A DNA stretch of 64,000 nt, from NCBI GenBank assembly GCA_900541865.1, contig UQLO01000002.1, forward strand, positions 56,061 to 120,060, in the 5' to 3' direction. Position 1 is the first letter of the stretch. The number at the start of each line of letters is the position of its first letter. This DNA is from an uncultured Porphyromonadaceae bacterium (GTDB taxonomy: Bacteria; Bacteroidota; Bacteroidia; Bacteroidales; Muribaculaceae). The notes beneath the pieces are model-generated. The model was not told where the DNA came from. It ran no database searches and saw only the letters and a program-made list of their open reading frames with translations. Position numbers and translations under genes: made by a program. Below, in pieces: positions 18,205 through 26,691 of this stretch.

Positions 18205-19452
18205 ATGCTCAACTTCACGCTGCCCAACGGCTTGCGGTGCGCCGTGCTGCAACGCCCGGAATCGGCAATGGCCACCGTCGACGTGCTCTACAACGTCGGG
18301 GCGCGCGACGAGTCGCGGCGCCTGACGGGTATGGCGCACCTCTTCGAGCATCTGATGTTCAGCGGAAGCGCCCACGCGCCCTCCTTCGACCAAGAGCTCG
18401 AAAGCGCCGGCGGAGTTTCCAATGCCTGGACCAGCAACGACTTCACCAACTTCTACGAAGTACTTCCGGCGGCAAACATAGCCACGGCGCTCTACCTCGA
18501 AAGCGACCGCATGCTGGCCCTGAACGTGGGTGAACGCTCGCTGGCCGTTCAGAAAGATGTTGTGGTCGAGGAATTCAAGCAAACGCATCTCAACCAGCCC
18601 TACGGCGATCTCTGGCACCGCCTTCGTGCCCTGCTCTACTCTGCCGACCACCCCTATTCATGGCCCGTGATAGGCCTTGTGCCCGAACATATCGAAGCCG
18701 TCACCCTCGACGACGCAAAGGAGTGGTTCTTCAGCCACTACGGCCCCGACAACGCCATTCTCACCATAGTGGCGCCCCAGCCGGAGGCCGAAATAGAGGC
18801 CATGGTGCGCCACTGGTTCAGCGACATCCCCGCCCGCCATCCGAAACCTCGCCGGCTGCACTCTCCCGGGTTTCCCGCCGAGACCCTCAGCGAAACGGTC
18901 GAGGATGCCAACGTGCCCCAGCCACGAATAGTCATCGCCTTCCCGATGTCGGAGTACGGCACGGCCGAATACCATGCCGCCGACGTGCTTACCGACATCC
19001 TTTCGGCCGGGCGCTCCGGCCGCTGCTGGAACAACCTCGTGCAAGGCCCCGTGCCGGGGCTTTTCGCCTCGGCGGAAGCTTCGGTGATGGGCAGTGAGCA
19101 CGAGGGCATGCTCATTCTGTCGGCCACCCTCGACGAAGGTGCCTCCGACGACGAAATAGAGCTTGCCCGCACAATGCTGGAGGCCGAATTCCGCGCCATG
19201 GCCGAGCCCGGCAACATCACAGAGCGCGAGCTGGAGCGCAACCTCAACAACTACGAAGCCACCTACGCCTTCGAGGGCCTCTCGGGCCGCGAAAGCGCCT
19301 TCCGGACAGCTCTGGCCATCTACCACGGCGAGGAGCCCGAAACGGTGCTCGAGCGGCGGCGTGCCATCACCGTGGGCGACCTCACGGCCACCGCGGCCGC
19401 TATAGCTTCGCGACCCACCGTAACACTGATCTACAAGAAGCCCGCGACATGA
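18205..19452 (+). CDS. M16 (insulinase/pitrilysin) family zinc peptidase
   Basis: The 415-residue single-unit M16 protein has the inverted zinc motif HLFEH at 45-49. The distal glutamate ligand lies about 75 residues later in DVVVEEFKQTHLNQPYGD (E122/E123). Both catalytic parts are intact, so it should be an active peptidase rather than the inactive partner. There is no evident signal peptide, which suggests a cytoplasmic location unless an upstream start is used. It follows the cyclophilin gene by 19 bases and overlaps the YfhO gene by 4, so the three are probably co-transcribed. Confidence 0.9.
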   Translation: MLNFTLPNGLRCAVLQRPESAMATVDVLYNVGARDESRRLTGMAHLFEHLMFSGSAHAPSFDQELESAGGVSNAWTSNDFTNFYEVLPAANIATALYLESDRMLALNVGERSLAVQKDVVVEEFKQTHLNQPYGDLWHRLRALLYSADHPYSWPVIGLVPEHIEAVTLDDAKEWFFSHYGPDNAILTIVAPQPEAEIEAMVRHWFSDIPARHPKPRRLHSPGFPAETLSETVEDANVPQPRIVIAFPMSEYGTAEYHAADVLTDILSAGRSGRCWNNLVQGPVPGLFASAEASVMGSEHEGMLILSATLDEGASDDEIELARTMLEAEFRAMAEPGNITERELERNLNNYEATYAFEGLSGRESAFRTALAIYHGEEPETVLERRRAITVGDLTATAAAIASRPTVTLIYKKPAT

Positions 19453-22085
19453 CCGACGGGCACTTTCACCGCAGCATTATGAACAAAATCAAGGAAATAC
19501 TCAGCCGCCCGCAAGTGTGGGGATTTTTCGCCGGCGTTGCCGTTATGGCCATCGTGGCGCTCCTGTTCTTCTACCCGGACAATTTCGAGGGCAACAGCCT
19601 TCAGCAGCCCGATATGGTACAGGGCGCGGCAAACGGGCAAGAAGGCAAGGCATGGCAGGAAGCCACCGGCGAGAAGGCCCTGTGGACCAACTCTCTCTTC
19701 GGGGGTATGCCCACCTTCCAGATTTCGCCTTCGTACCCCTCCAACAGCCTGTTCAACTGGGTCAACACCGTCTACGGGCTGTGGCTGCCTTCGCCGAGCA
19801 ATCTGCTGTTCATGATGATGATGGGCTTCTTCATCCTGATGTACGCCCTTCGCAAGCGGTGGTACTACGCTCTGATCGGCGCCCTGGCCTGGGGCCTGTC
19901 GAGCTACTTCATTATTATAATAGGCGCGGGCCATATCTGGAAGTTCATGGCACTGACCTACATACCCCCGACGATAGCGGGCTTTGTGCTTCTCTACCGC
20001 GGGCGCTATGTTGTCGGAGCGGCCCTTACGGCCTTCTTCGCCATGATGCAGCTCTCCGCAAACCATCCCCAGATGAGCTACTATTTCGGGTTGGTAATGG
20101 CTATCATCGCCATCTGCTACCTTGTCGACTGCATACGGCGGGGCAAGCTGCGCCGCTGGTTCAAGGCCTCGGCCATAGCCCTGGTCTGCGGCGCGCTGGC
20201 TCTTGGTGCAAACTCGCCCAACCTCTATAATACCTACGAGTACGCCAAATACACCAAACGCGCCCAAAGCGAGCTGGCCGAAACCACGGCCGCCGACACC
20301 TCCGAACCCTCCGAACGACCCACCGGCGGCATGCCGCGCAACGAAATTCTGGGTTGGAGCTACGGGCCGTCCGAAATGTTCTCCCTGGTGGTGCCGAACG
20401 TCAAAGGCGGTTCCTCGGCAAAACCGCTACAGGGCCAAATGGCAATGACGAGCCTTGCCCACCTCGATGCCGCGGCCTCCATCGACCCGAACTCTCCCCA
20501 GGGCTATATGCTCAACTTCTTCCCGCAGTATTTCAACGACAGCGAGGGCACCAACGGCCCCGTCTACGTTGGCGCGGCCATCGTGGCCCTCTTCCTGCTG
20601 GGCTGCTTCATAGTGCGCGGACCCCTTAAATGGGCCATGATAGCATCCACGGCGATGAGCTGCCTGCTTGCCCTGGGCTACAACGCCGAGTGGCTCTCGG
20701 ACGCCATGATCTACCACTTCCCGCTCTACAACAAGTTCCGAGCCGTCGAAAGCATACTCGTGGTCGCCGAGTTTGCAATGCCCCTGCTGGGTGTGCTTGC
20801 CCTGGCGCAGTTCCTCGAAGCCGGAGCCGAAGCGTGGAAGCAATACCGGCGCCCGCTGTGCATCTCCTTCGGGTTTACGGGCGCGCTGGCTTTGCTGGCT
20901 CTGATTGCGCCGGGTGCCTACGGTAGCGCCATCACCGAGCGCGACCAAATGTACCAGGAGCAGGCCCACCGGCAGATTCTCTACCAGCTCTATATGGCCG
21001 GTGCCGACCGGCAGCAGGCCAACGAGCTGCTCTATGAATATTCGCTTGCCAATCCGGCCGTTCACGACGCCGTCGAGTCGCTTCGACTTGGCATGGTCCG
21101 TGCCGACGGCCTCCGCTCCTTCGTCTTTATCGCGCTGGCCTTCGGCCTGCTCCTTCTCGCAGGGCGGGGGCGCCTGCCGCGCTGGGTTGCCGTTGCAGGC
21201 ATGGCGCTGGTGGTGACCATCGACCTCTACGGGGTCGACAAACGCTATGTCGACCACAGCTCCTTCGGCGCACCGCTCAACGATGACTACGGCATAACAC
21301 CCGACGCAATCGACCTTGCAATACTCGCCGACAGCACATCCCACTACCGAGTGCTCGACATTCCCGACTTCGGCGACCCGCGCCGCAGCTACTTCCACAG
21401 CATGCTCGGAGGCTACCACGCCGCCAAGCTAAACCGCTACGAAGACATTATCCGCAACGCCCTGGCTCCCGTCTACGACCCCGGCTTCAACCCCGCCTCT
21501 CCGCGCAACAGCGCAGATGCCGCCGCCATGCGAGTTGCCTCAATGCTCAACGCCAAGTACATCATCACCTCCGACCCCGAGCGTCCGCTGATCCTCAATC
21601 CCGGCGCACAGGGCAACGCCTGGTTCGTCGACCGCGTTGAAAGCGTCGACGGCGCCCGTGCCGAGATGGACGCCACCCTGGCCGCCGACCTGCGCACCAC
21701 GGCCGTGGCCGACCGCAGCTTCGCGGCCATGCTCCCCGAAGCGCCCTCATTGGCTCCCGGCGACACCATCTACATGACCTACTACAGCCCCAACACGCTT
21801 CGCTACCACGCCACCGTTGCCTCCGAGGCCGTCGGAGTCTTCTCCGAGGTCTATTTCCCCTGGGGCTGGAAGGCGAGCATCGACGGCACGCCCACACCCC
21901 TTGCGCGAGTGAACTACATACTTCGCGCAATGGCCATTCCCGCCGGCAGCCACGAAATCACCATGACCTTCGACCCCGACTCGCTCCATACCACAGGGGC
22001 TGCCGCCTACGCCTGCGTGAGCCTGATTTACCTTCTGGTGCTCTTGGGCGCCTTCGTGCAGTGCAGAAGATGGCGGGTGTTCTGA
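19449..22085 (+). CDS. YfhO-family multi-spanning membrane protein
   Basis: The 878-residue protein has about a dozen helices in its first 570 residues and a C-terminal soluble beta-rich region. YfhO relatives resemble GT-C glycosyltransferases and are tied to surface glycan modification, for example of lipoteichoic acid in Firmicutes. The role in Bacteroidetes is not settled. Family features include WGLSSYFIIIIGAGHIWKF near 145, GNSPNLYNTYEYAKYTKR-like text near 255, and the final FSEVYFPWGWKASIDG before the last helix. The ATG at 19449 overlaps the peptidase stop; M11 (19479) is an equally credible start. Confidence 0.85.
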   Translation: MTDGHFHRSIMNKIKEILSRPQVWGFFAGVAVMAIVALLFFYPDNFEGNSLQQPDMVQGAANGQEGKAWQEATGEKALWTNSLFGGMPTFQISPSYPSNSLFNWVNTVYGLWLPSPSNLLFMMMMGFFILMYALRKRWYYALIGALAWGLSSYFIIIIGAGHIWKFMALTYIPPTIAGFVLLYRGRYVVGAALTAFFAMMQLSANHPQMSYYFGLVMAIIAICYLVDCIRRGKLRRWFKASAIALVCGALALGANSPNLYNTYEYAKYTKRAQSELAETTAADTSEPSERPTGGMPRNEILGWSYGPSEMFSLVVPNVKGGSSAKPLQGQMAMTSLAHLDAAASIDPNSPQGYMLNFFPQYFNDSEGTNGPVYVGAAIVALFLLGCFIVRGPLKWAMIASTAMSCLLALGYNAEWLSDAMIYHFPLYNKFRAVESILVVAEFAMPLLGVLALAQFLEAGAEAWKQYRRPLCISFGFTGALALLALIAPGAYGSAITERDQMYQEQAHRQILYQLYMAGADRQQANELLYEYSLANPAVHDAVESLRLGMVRADGLRSFVFIALAFGLLLLAGRGRLPRWVAVAGMALVVTIDLYGVDKRYVDHSSFGAPLNDDYGITPDAIDLAILADSTSHYRVLDIPDFGDPRRSYFHSMLGGYHAAKLNRYEDIIRNALAPVYDPGFNPASPRNSADAAAMRVASMLNAKYIITSDPERPLILNPGAQGNAWFVDRVESVDGARAEMDATLAADLRTTAVADRSFAAMLPEAPSLAPGDTIYMTYYSPNTLRYHATVASEAVGVFSEVYFPWGWKASIDGTPTPLARVNYILRAMAIPAGSHEITMTFDPDSLHTTGAAAYACVSLIYLLVLLGAFVQCRRWRVF

Positions 22086-22573
22086 ATCCACTGAGGGCAT
22101 GGCGAAGGCTCAGGCACGAAAAAGGCTTTGGCATCCATTCGCCCTTTGCGTATAACTTCATCACCGAAGTCATACACCAACAGTATGCCTACTACGCCTA
22201 CGACAGCATCCGCGACGGCTTCGGACGCCTCGTATTCCGTGTGGCCGTTGCGCTCCAACCGCGCCGCGCGGCTGTCTACGGCTTGCCGGAGTGGTCGGCG
22301 GCGCTGAAGGCGGCGAGCAGTAAAATGGTTATAGCGCAGAAGCGGCCTGAGCTTGTCGTGGCCGACCTGAAGGCCGTTTCGGCCGACGAACGCCGGCAAA
22401 TCATGGAGGCCGTAGGAGCCGGTGCGAGCCTCATCGCGCGCCACTGCTCGGCAGCCGACCGCATTGAAGCGCAGCGACTTATGCCGCAGGGCATGACCTT
22501 CGCCAACGGCTCCGGCACGCTGATAGCCGTCGCCGGCAAGCTTCCCCGCCAAGACTTCGACGTCCGATTCTGA
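22070..22573 (+). CDS. Small methyltransferase-like protein of the RLRHxxGFGIHSPFA group
   Basis: The 167-residue protein opens with RAWRRLRHEKGFGIHSPFAYNFITE. As I recall it, this opening is seen at the start of Bacteroidetes proteins related to class I SAM methyltransferases. The rest has alternating strands and helices (MVIAQKRPELVVADL, GASLIARHCSA) but lacks a glycine-rich SAM motif and is shorter than a complete enzyme. It may be a degenerate or non-enzymatic relative. The gene overlaps the YfhO gene by 16 bases (25 if M1 at 22061 is used), so it is part of the same transcript. Function unknown. Confidence 0.6.
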   Translation: MAGVLNPLRAWRRLRHEKGFGIHSPFAYNFITEVIHQQYAYYAYDSIRDGFGRLVFRVAVALQPRRAAVYGLPEWSAALKAASSKMVIAQKRPELVVADLKAVSADERRQIMEAVGAGASLIARHCSAADRIEAQRLMPQGMTFANGSGTLIAVAGKLPRQDFDVRF

Positions 22574-22587
22574 CCCGTCCCGTACAT

Positions 22588-22639
22588 AACACACCGCGAA
22601 CGTGGATGCATTCCGGTGCATCCACGTCCGCGGTGTGTT
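22588..22639. terminator. Bidirectional terminator between the convergent YfhO run and glnA
   Basis: AACACACCGCG (22588-22598) pairs with CGCGGTGTGTT (22629-22639). Inside it, CGTGGATGCA (22601-22610) pairs with TGCATCCACG (22617-22626), giving 21 base pairs with one 2x2 internal loop and a 6-base loop. It lies between the stops of two converging genes. Confidence 0.8.
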
Positions 22640-22666
22640 TGCTTAGACCCGGTTGAGGGGGGGTGG

Positions 22667-24187
22667 TCAACCGCAGTGGAAATGGCGCTTCACCAGCTCG
22701 AGCATGAGGGTGGTGTTGTTGCGCGCTTCTTCGGTTTCGGCTTTGTCGAAGCTGCGGAGTGTGGCGATGAGGCCTTCTATCATGCCGGGGCTGAATACAC
22801 CGCGGTCGGTGAATACAGAGGCGCTTTCGGCCAGGCAGTCGGCCGACGATGCGCAGTCTGTCGGAAGATTCCTCAAGCGCGCCAGCACTTCGGGATGGTG
22901 GTGAATGTCGAGGTCAACATAGGTGTCGGCCGCCAGTTTGAGAGCTTCTTTTTCAGGCATTTCGAGGCCGTGGCGGAGTGCAACGGCTATTCCGGCCAGC
23001 AGGCGGTAGACGTCGGCCGAGCCGTCGGCATTTCGAATCTCGAAAGTCTGCTTGATGCGGGGGTCGACGTCGGGGCAGGCCGTAGCGGCTTCGGGTCCGT
23101 TTGCCTCGGCGCACATGTCGGCTCCGGCAATCCAGCCCAGGGGCACGCGGACGAGCACGGAGCGGTTGCGGTCGCCCCAGCAGATGCTTGTGGGGGCTTC
23201 CTGGTTGGGGACCAGGCGGAAATACGATGTTGGATTGGTATTGCCGAAGGCCGTCAGGGCCGGAGCGAGAGTCATCAGGCCGGCTATGGCACGGCGGGCG
23301 CGGTCGGTGAGGCCGCGGCTGTCGGCCGTTGCGCTGCCGCCGCCGTTTTCGGGCGTCTCCATAAGGCGGATGTGGATGTGGAGTCCGCTGCCGGCTTTGC
23401 CTACGGTGATTTTGGGAGCGAAGGTAACGTCGAGTTCCTCGCGAGCGGCCAGATTGCGGATTACCCACTTTGCGAGGGCGAGCTGGTCGGCGGCTTCGCG
23501 GGCGTCGACGGGCAGGAATTCTATTTCGTTCTGCTCGTAGATTTTGCCCTGCAGGGTGAAGTTGCCGACCTCGCTGTGGCCGTACTTTATTTGTCCGCCG
23601 GTGGAGGCTATTGTGCGCATGCACAGAGTGCGGAAGTGGTTGAATTTGGCAAAAGGCGCGCTCTCGTGGTAGCCGCGCTGGTCGGTGGCGGCGAAGCAGC
23701 CGGGGTCGCGGGATATGACATAGAACTCCAGCTCGCCCATGGCGTGGAACACCAGGCCGGTGGAGCGCGTGAACTCGCTGCAGGCCTTGTCGAGGGTATA
23801 TTCCGGCGAGCTTTCCAGGGGCTTGCCGTCCTTGTCGAAGAAGGAACAGAGCATCGTCAGTGTGGGAATCTCCTCGAAGGGGTCGACAAAGGCCGTGCGG
23901 AAACGGGGCACGACGTAGAGGTCGGAACTACCCGCGCTGATGAAGGGGAAGAGCGAGGAGCCGTCGACGCGCTCGCCCAGAGTGAGGATGGTCTCCAGAT
24001 AAGCCAGGTCGTTGACCACAAAATTGAGGGTCTTGAGACGGCCGTCGGCTGCCGGGTACATAAAGTTGACCATTTCGATGGAATTGGCCTTGATGAAGTC
24101 GATGATGTCGGCTTTGGTGATTGCCGAGGGTGCCTTTTTGAGATACGCCACCACGGCGTTCTTGCTTAGTTCAATGTGTTTGTCCAT
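22667..24187 (-). CDS. Glutamine synthetase (about 500-residue Bacteroidetes form)
   Basis: The 506-residue protein has glutamine synthetase signatures: the FVDPFEEIPTL strand near 100, GERVDGSSLFPF near 72-83, and GELEFYVISRD. The ATP/metal block is FAPKITVGKAGSGLHIHI. Such enzymes ligate ammonia to glutamate with ATP. Length and divergence differ from the classical 12-mer GSI and from GSIII (over 700 residues) common in Bacteroides. A gamma-glutamyl ligase using another amine cannot be excluded. It lies downstream of the murein-peptide cluster, separated by a hairpin, so a link to recycled glutamate is only suggestive. Confidence 0.82.
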   Translation of the reverse strand: MDKHIELSKNAVVAYLKKAPSAITKADIIDFIKANSIEMVNFMYPAADGRLKTLNFVVNDLAYLETILTLGERVDGSSLFPFISAGSSDLYVVPRFRTAFVDPFEEIPTLTMLCSFFDKDGKPLESSPEYTLDKACSEFTRSTGLVFHAMGELEFYVISRDPGCFAATDQRGYHESAPFAKFNHFRTLCMRTIASTGGQIKYGHSEVGNFTLQGKIYEQNEIEFLPVDAREAADQLALAKWVIRNLAAREELDVTFAPKITVGKAGSGLHIHIRLMETPENGGGSATADSRGLTDRARRAIAGLMTLAPALTAFGNTNPTSYFRLVPNQEAPTSICWGDRNRSVLVRVPLGWIAGADMCAEANGPEAATACPDVDPRIKQTFEIRNADGSADVYRLLAGIAVALRHGLEMPEKEALKLAADTYVDLDIHHHPEVLARLRNLPTDCASSADCLAESASVFTDRGVFSPGMIEGLIATLRSFDKAETEEARNNTTLMLELVKRHFHCG

Positions 24188-24232
24188 GGTCCGGTTATGA
24201 GAATGGGGGGGTATGGTTCAGAGGGTGAAACG

Positions 24233-24258
24233 GCGTGTCGTCCGCAAGGACGACACGC
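24233..24258 (-). terminator. Hairpin between the epimerase and glutamine synthetase genes
   Basis: GCGTGTCGTCC (24233-24243) pairs perfectly with GGACGACACGC (24248-24258) across a GCAA (plus) / TTGC (minus) loop. It could end the epimerase transcript or attenuate entry into the glutamine synthetase gene. Confidence 0.65.
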
Positions 24259-24301
24259 GCGTCGGTTCGTTGAATATCTTGATATAGAGGTGTTTCGCCG
24301 C

Positions 24302-25435
24302 TTAGCTCAGGGGAACAACGCCAATGCCGGGACGGTCGGGGATGGTCACCTTTCCGTCGACTATCTTCATGCCGTCGAAGATATCGTTGGCAATGAGGAG
24401 GTTGCCGTCGAGGTCGGCCCAGTCGACAAGCGGAGCCAGCTGGGAAGCGGCGCTGACGGCGCACGAAGTTTCAGTCATGCAGCCGAGCATCACCTTCATG
24501 CCCAGGGCGCGGGCCAGGGTGGCCATCTGGTATGCTTCGTGCATGCCGGTGCTCTTCATGAGCTTGATGTTGATGCCGTCGTAGGCCTCGGCGGCGCGGC
24601 GCACGTCGGGCAGTCGCTGCAGAAACTCGTCGGCAATGATAGGCAGCGGCGAGCGTTCGCGCAGCCAGGCGGTGTCGTCGATAGCGGCCTTATCCATAGG
24701 CTGCTCCACGAAGAGGCAGTTGCGCTCGGCAAGCCAGTGGCACATGTCCAGAGCCTTTTCGCGGTCGCTCCAGCCCTGGTTTGCGTCCACGCAGATAGGC
24801 ACGTCGGTCTGTGCGCGCAGAGCCTCCACTATTTCCTTGTCGTGGTCAAGACCCATTTTCACTTTAACGACCTTGTAGGGTGCGGTTTCCTCGATTTTGC
24901 GGCGCATCTCCTCGGGGTCGGCGTCATAGCTGATGGTGAAGGAGGTGTTTGGCGTCTTGTCGGGATTCAGACCCCAGATTTTGTACCAGGGCTGCCCCAT
25001 TATTTTGCCCGTGAGGTCATGGAGGGCAATATCGACGGAGGCCTTTGCGGCGCGGTTGTCGGGCGCCACGCTCTCCATATATTCATGGATGTCCTCAATG
25101 CGGAAGGGGTCCTTGAACTGGCTCAGATCCAGGCGGGAAAGGAAGTCGGTCACGGAAGCCACGTTTTCGCCCAGGTAGGGCGGCATGGAGGCTTCGCCGT
25201 AGCCCGTGAAGCCGTCGCAGCTGATTTGCACCTGCACACCCGGTGTTGTGGTGCGCTGGTTGCGCGCCAGGTTAAAAGCGTGGCGCAGGCGAAGCTCGTA
25301 GGGGCGGAACGAAAGGGTCATGCGGCCCGGCATGGTGCTGGGGCGCGTTGCGCTCTCTATTGCGGAGATGCTCACCGGGGCTGCGGCGAACATGGCGCCG
25401 AGCAAGCCGGTTTTTATGAAGTTTCTGCGGTTCAT
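24302..25435 (-). CDS. L-Ala-D/L-Glu (dipeptide) epimerase, enolase superfamily
   Basis: The protein has 377 residues from the ATG at 25435. An ATG three codons earlier lies inside the promoter -7 box and is unlikely. The N-terminus MNRRNFIKTGLLGAMFAAAP has a twin-arginine-like leader, so the enzyme may be exported. The muconate-lactonizing subgroup residues are present: the KxK pair K191/K193 in KVVKVKMG, metal ligands D217 (VDANQGW), E244 (EQPM) and D269 (ADE), and K291. It epimerises Ala-Glu dipeptides released from murein. It follows the transglutaminase and NlpC/P60 genes on the same strand. Confidence 0.9.
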   Translation of the reverse strand: MNRRNFIKTGLLGAMFAAAPVSISAIESATRPSTMPGRMTLSFRPYELRLRHAFNLARNQRTTTPGVQVQISCDGFTGYGEASMPPYLGENVASVTDFLSRLDLSQFKDPFRIEDIHEYMESVAPDNRAAKASVDIALHDLTGKIMGQPWYKIWGLNPDKTPNTSFTISYDADPEEMRRKIEETAPYKVVKVKMGLDHDKEIVEALRAQTDVPICVDANQGWSDREKALDMCHWLAERNCLFVEQPMDKAAIDDTAWLRERSPLPIIADEFLQRLPDVRRAAEAYDGINIKLMKSTGMHEAYQMATLARALGMKVMLGCMTETSCAVSAASQLAPLVDWADLDGNLLIANDIFDGMKIVDGKVTIPDRPGIGVVPLS

Positions 25436-25441
25436 CGGATG

Positions 25442-25449
25442 CAAAGTTA
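25442..25449 (-). promoter_or_regulatory. -7 promoter element overlapping the annotated first ATG of the epimerase gene
   Basis: On the minus strand TAACTTTG lies directly upstream of ATG 25435, which would leave a leader of only about two bases. No TTG is found at 19-21 nt, so the upstream half is missing. Confidence 0.5.
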
Positions 25450-25519
25450 GAATTTAAAACTCAAAGTGAAAAATGCCCAAGGTAAAAATTTCACATTTCA
25501 CACTCTACATTTTTCATTT

Positions 25520-26680
25520 TCAAAAGTACCACGGGTGGTTGCGGGCCAGGGTGATGCCCGGAGTGCCTTCGTTACCGGCGATGCGGACCGCGTGGAGGAA
25601 AGGCGTGGTGAGATAGTCCGGGCTGGCGGGGTCTACGCTGTTGCGCTTCACGCGGCCGCTGGAGTGAACGTAGTTGCCGTCGTGGTCATAGATGGCAACG
25701 TGGGTGACGCGCCCGGAGCGGGTGCCGAAGAAGAGCAGGTCGCCGGGCTGGCAGTCGCGCCAGTCGGCGGCTTCGATACGTGTGCCGGTCAAGGCCTGCT
25801 GGGAGGCGTCGCGCATCAGAATGATGCCGTTGCTGAGATAGCTCACCTTAGCCAGGCCGCTGCAGTCGAGGGCTTTGGTAGATGTGCCGCCCCAAAGGTA
25901 GGGGGTGCCCTCCATCGAATATGCTATGTCGAGAATCTTTTCGGGGTCGAAGTCCTGGGCCGCCCATTCGGAAATGGGGGTCACGGAGCTTTTTGCCACC
26001 CAGCCTTTTCGGCCGTCGGGGAGGACTACGGCGATGCGTCCGTTAGCCTCCGTGGCAGTAGCGTCGGCCTCGACGATGCAACCGTTGACCAAGTCGGTGA
26101 CCACATCGCGCAGACCGTTAGCGTCGGCGCTGCGATAAGCGCGGATTTGGTAGGGGTCGGTGACAACGTAGCGGTCGGCCGAGCGCCACGCCGCCATCTG
26201 GGCCGGTGTCTTAGCCGCCAGCGACGACGACGGAACGTAGGCGATATATCCGTCGGGGGTCTGCACGCGCCAGAACTCCGCATTGTCTTCAAGCACCCGC
26301 ACCGGTGTGCCCAGCACGGCCTGAGTGGCCATCTCCGCGGAGTGGCGCCCGCCAGTGCGCAGGCTGGCGGCGGGAATACGCACTAGCGCCCACTTGTCGG
26401 AGGGGAGCACGCGGATGCTGTCGACAAAATCGATGCCGGCGGCTCCCATTTCGCGCACTACGTATTCTCGCACTGCCGAGCCCGAAGTAGCGCCGGCGAC
26501 TACGATGCGGCCGTCGCGCCCGGTGTGTGCCTCAAGGGTGTAGACAGCCTGGCGCTTGTCGGGTGCACATTCGCTTTTTATGCGGTTCAGAATTTCCGTG
26601 GTCTGCTGAAGGTGGTCGGCGGCCGTGGCGGCGGCGGTGGCGCCGAGCAGGGCCAGCGCTATGAGGATTGCTTTTTTCAT
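25520..26680 (-). CDS. NlpC/P60 murein endopeptidase with SH3-like domains (YkfC-like)
   Basis: The 386-residue protein starts with a signal peptide (MKKAILIALALLGATAAATA). Two SH3-like regions follow, roughly 95-155 and 170-235 (QAVLGTPVRVLEDNAEFWRV, DGRKGWVAKSSV). The catalytic NlpC/P60 domain is at 245-380: nucleophile C273 in LDCSGLAK, H327 in VTHVAIY and a third polar residue H339. The layout matches gut Bacteroides dipeptidyl-peptidase VI-like enzymes that cut gamma-D-Glu-diaminopimelate bonds in free murein peptides. It precedes the Ala-Glu epimerase gene, a pairing known from ykfC/ykfB in Bacillus. Secreted or periplasmic. Confidence 0.92.
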   Translation of the reverse strand: MKKAILIALALLGATAAATAADHLQQTTEILNRIKSECAPDKRQAVYTLEAHTGRDGRIVVAGATSGSAVREYVVREMGAAGIDFVDSIRVLPSDKWALVRIPAASLRTGGRHSAEMATQAVLGTPVRVLEDNAEFWRVQTPDGYIAYVPSSSLAAKTPAQMAAWRSADRYVVTDPYQIRAYRSADANGLRDVVTDLVNGCIVEADATATEANGRIAVVLPDGRKGWVAKSSVTPISEWAAQDFDPEKILDIAYSMEGTPYLWGGTSTKALDCSGLAKVSYLSNGIILMRDASQQALTGTRIEAADWRDCQPGDLLFFGTRSGRVTHVAIYDHDGNYVHSSGRVKRNSVDPASPDYLTTPFLHAVRIAGNEGTPGITLARNHPWYF

Positions 26681-26691
26681 TGCTGTGGGTG

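Noticed and set aside
22616..24169. 517-residue frame antisense to glutamine synthetase
   Set aside because: Composition is that of a shadow frame (Gly/Ala/Val/His-rich) and it covers a well-conserved enzyme gene.
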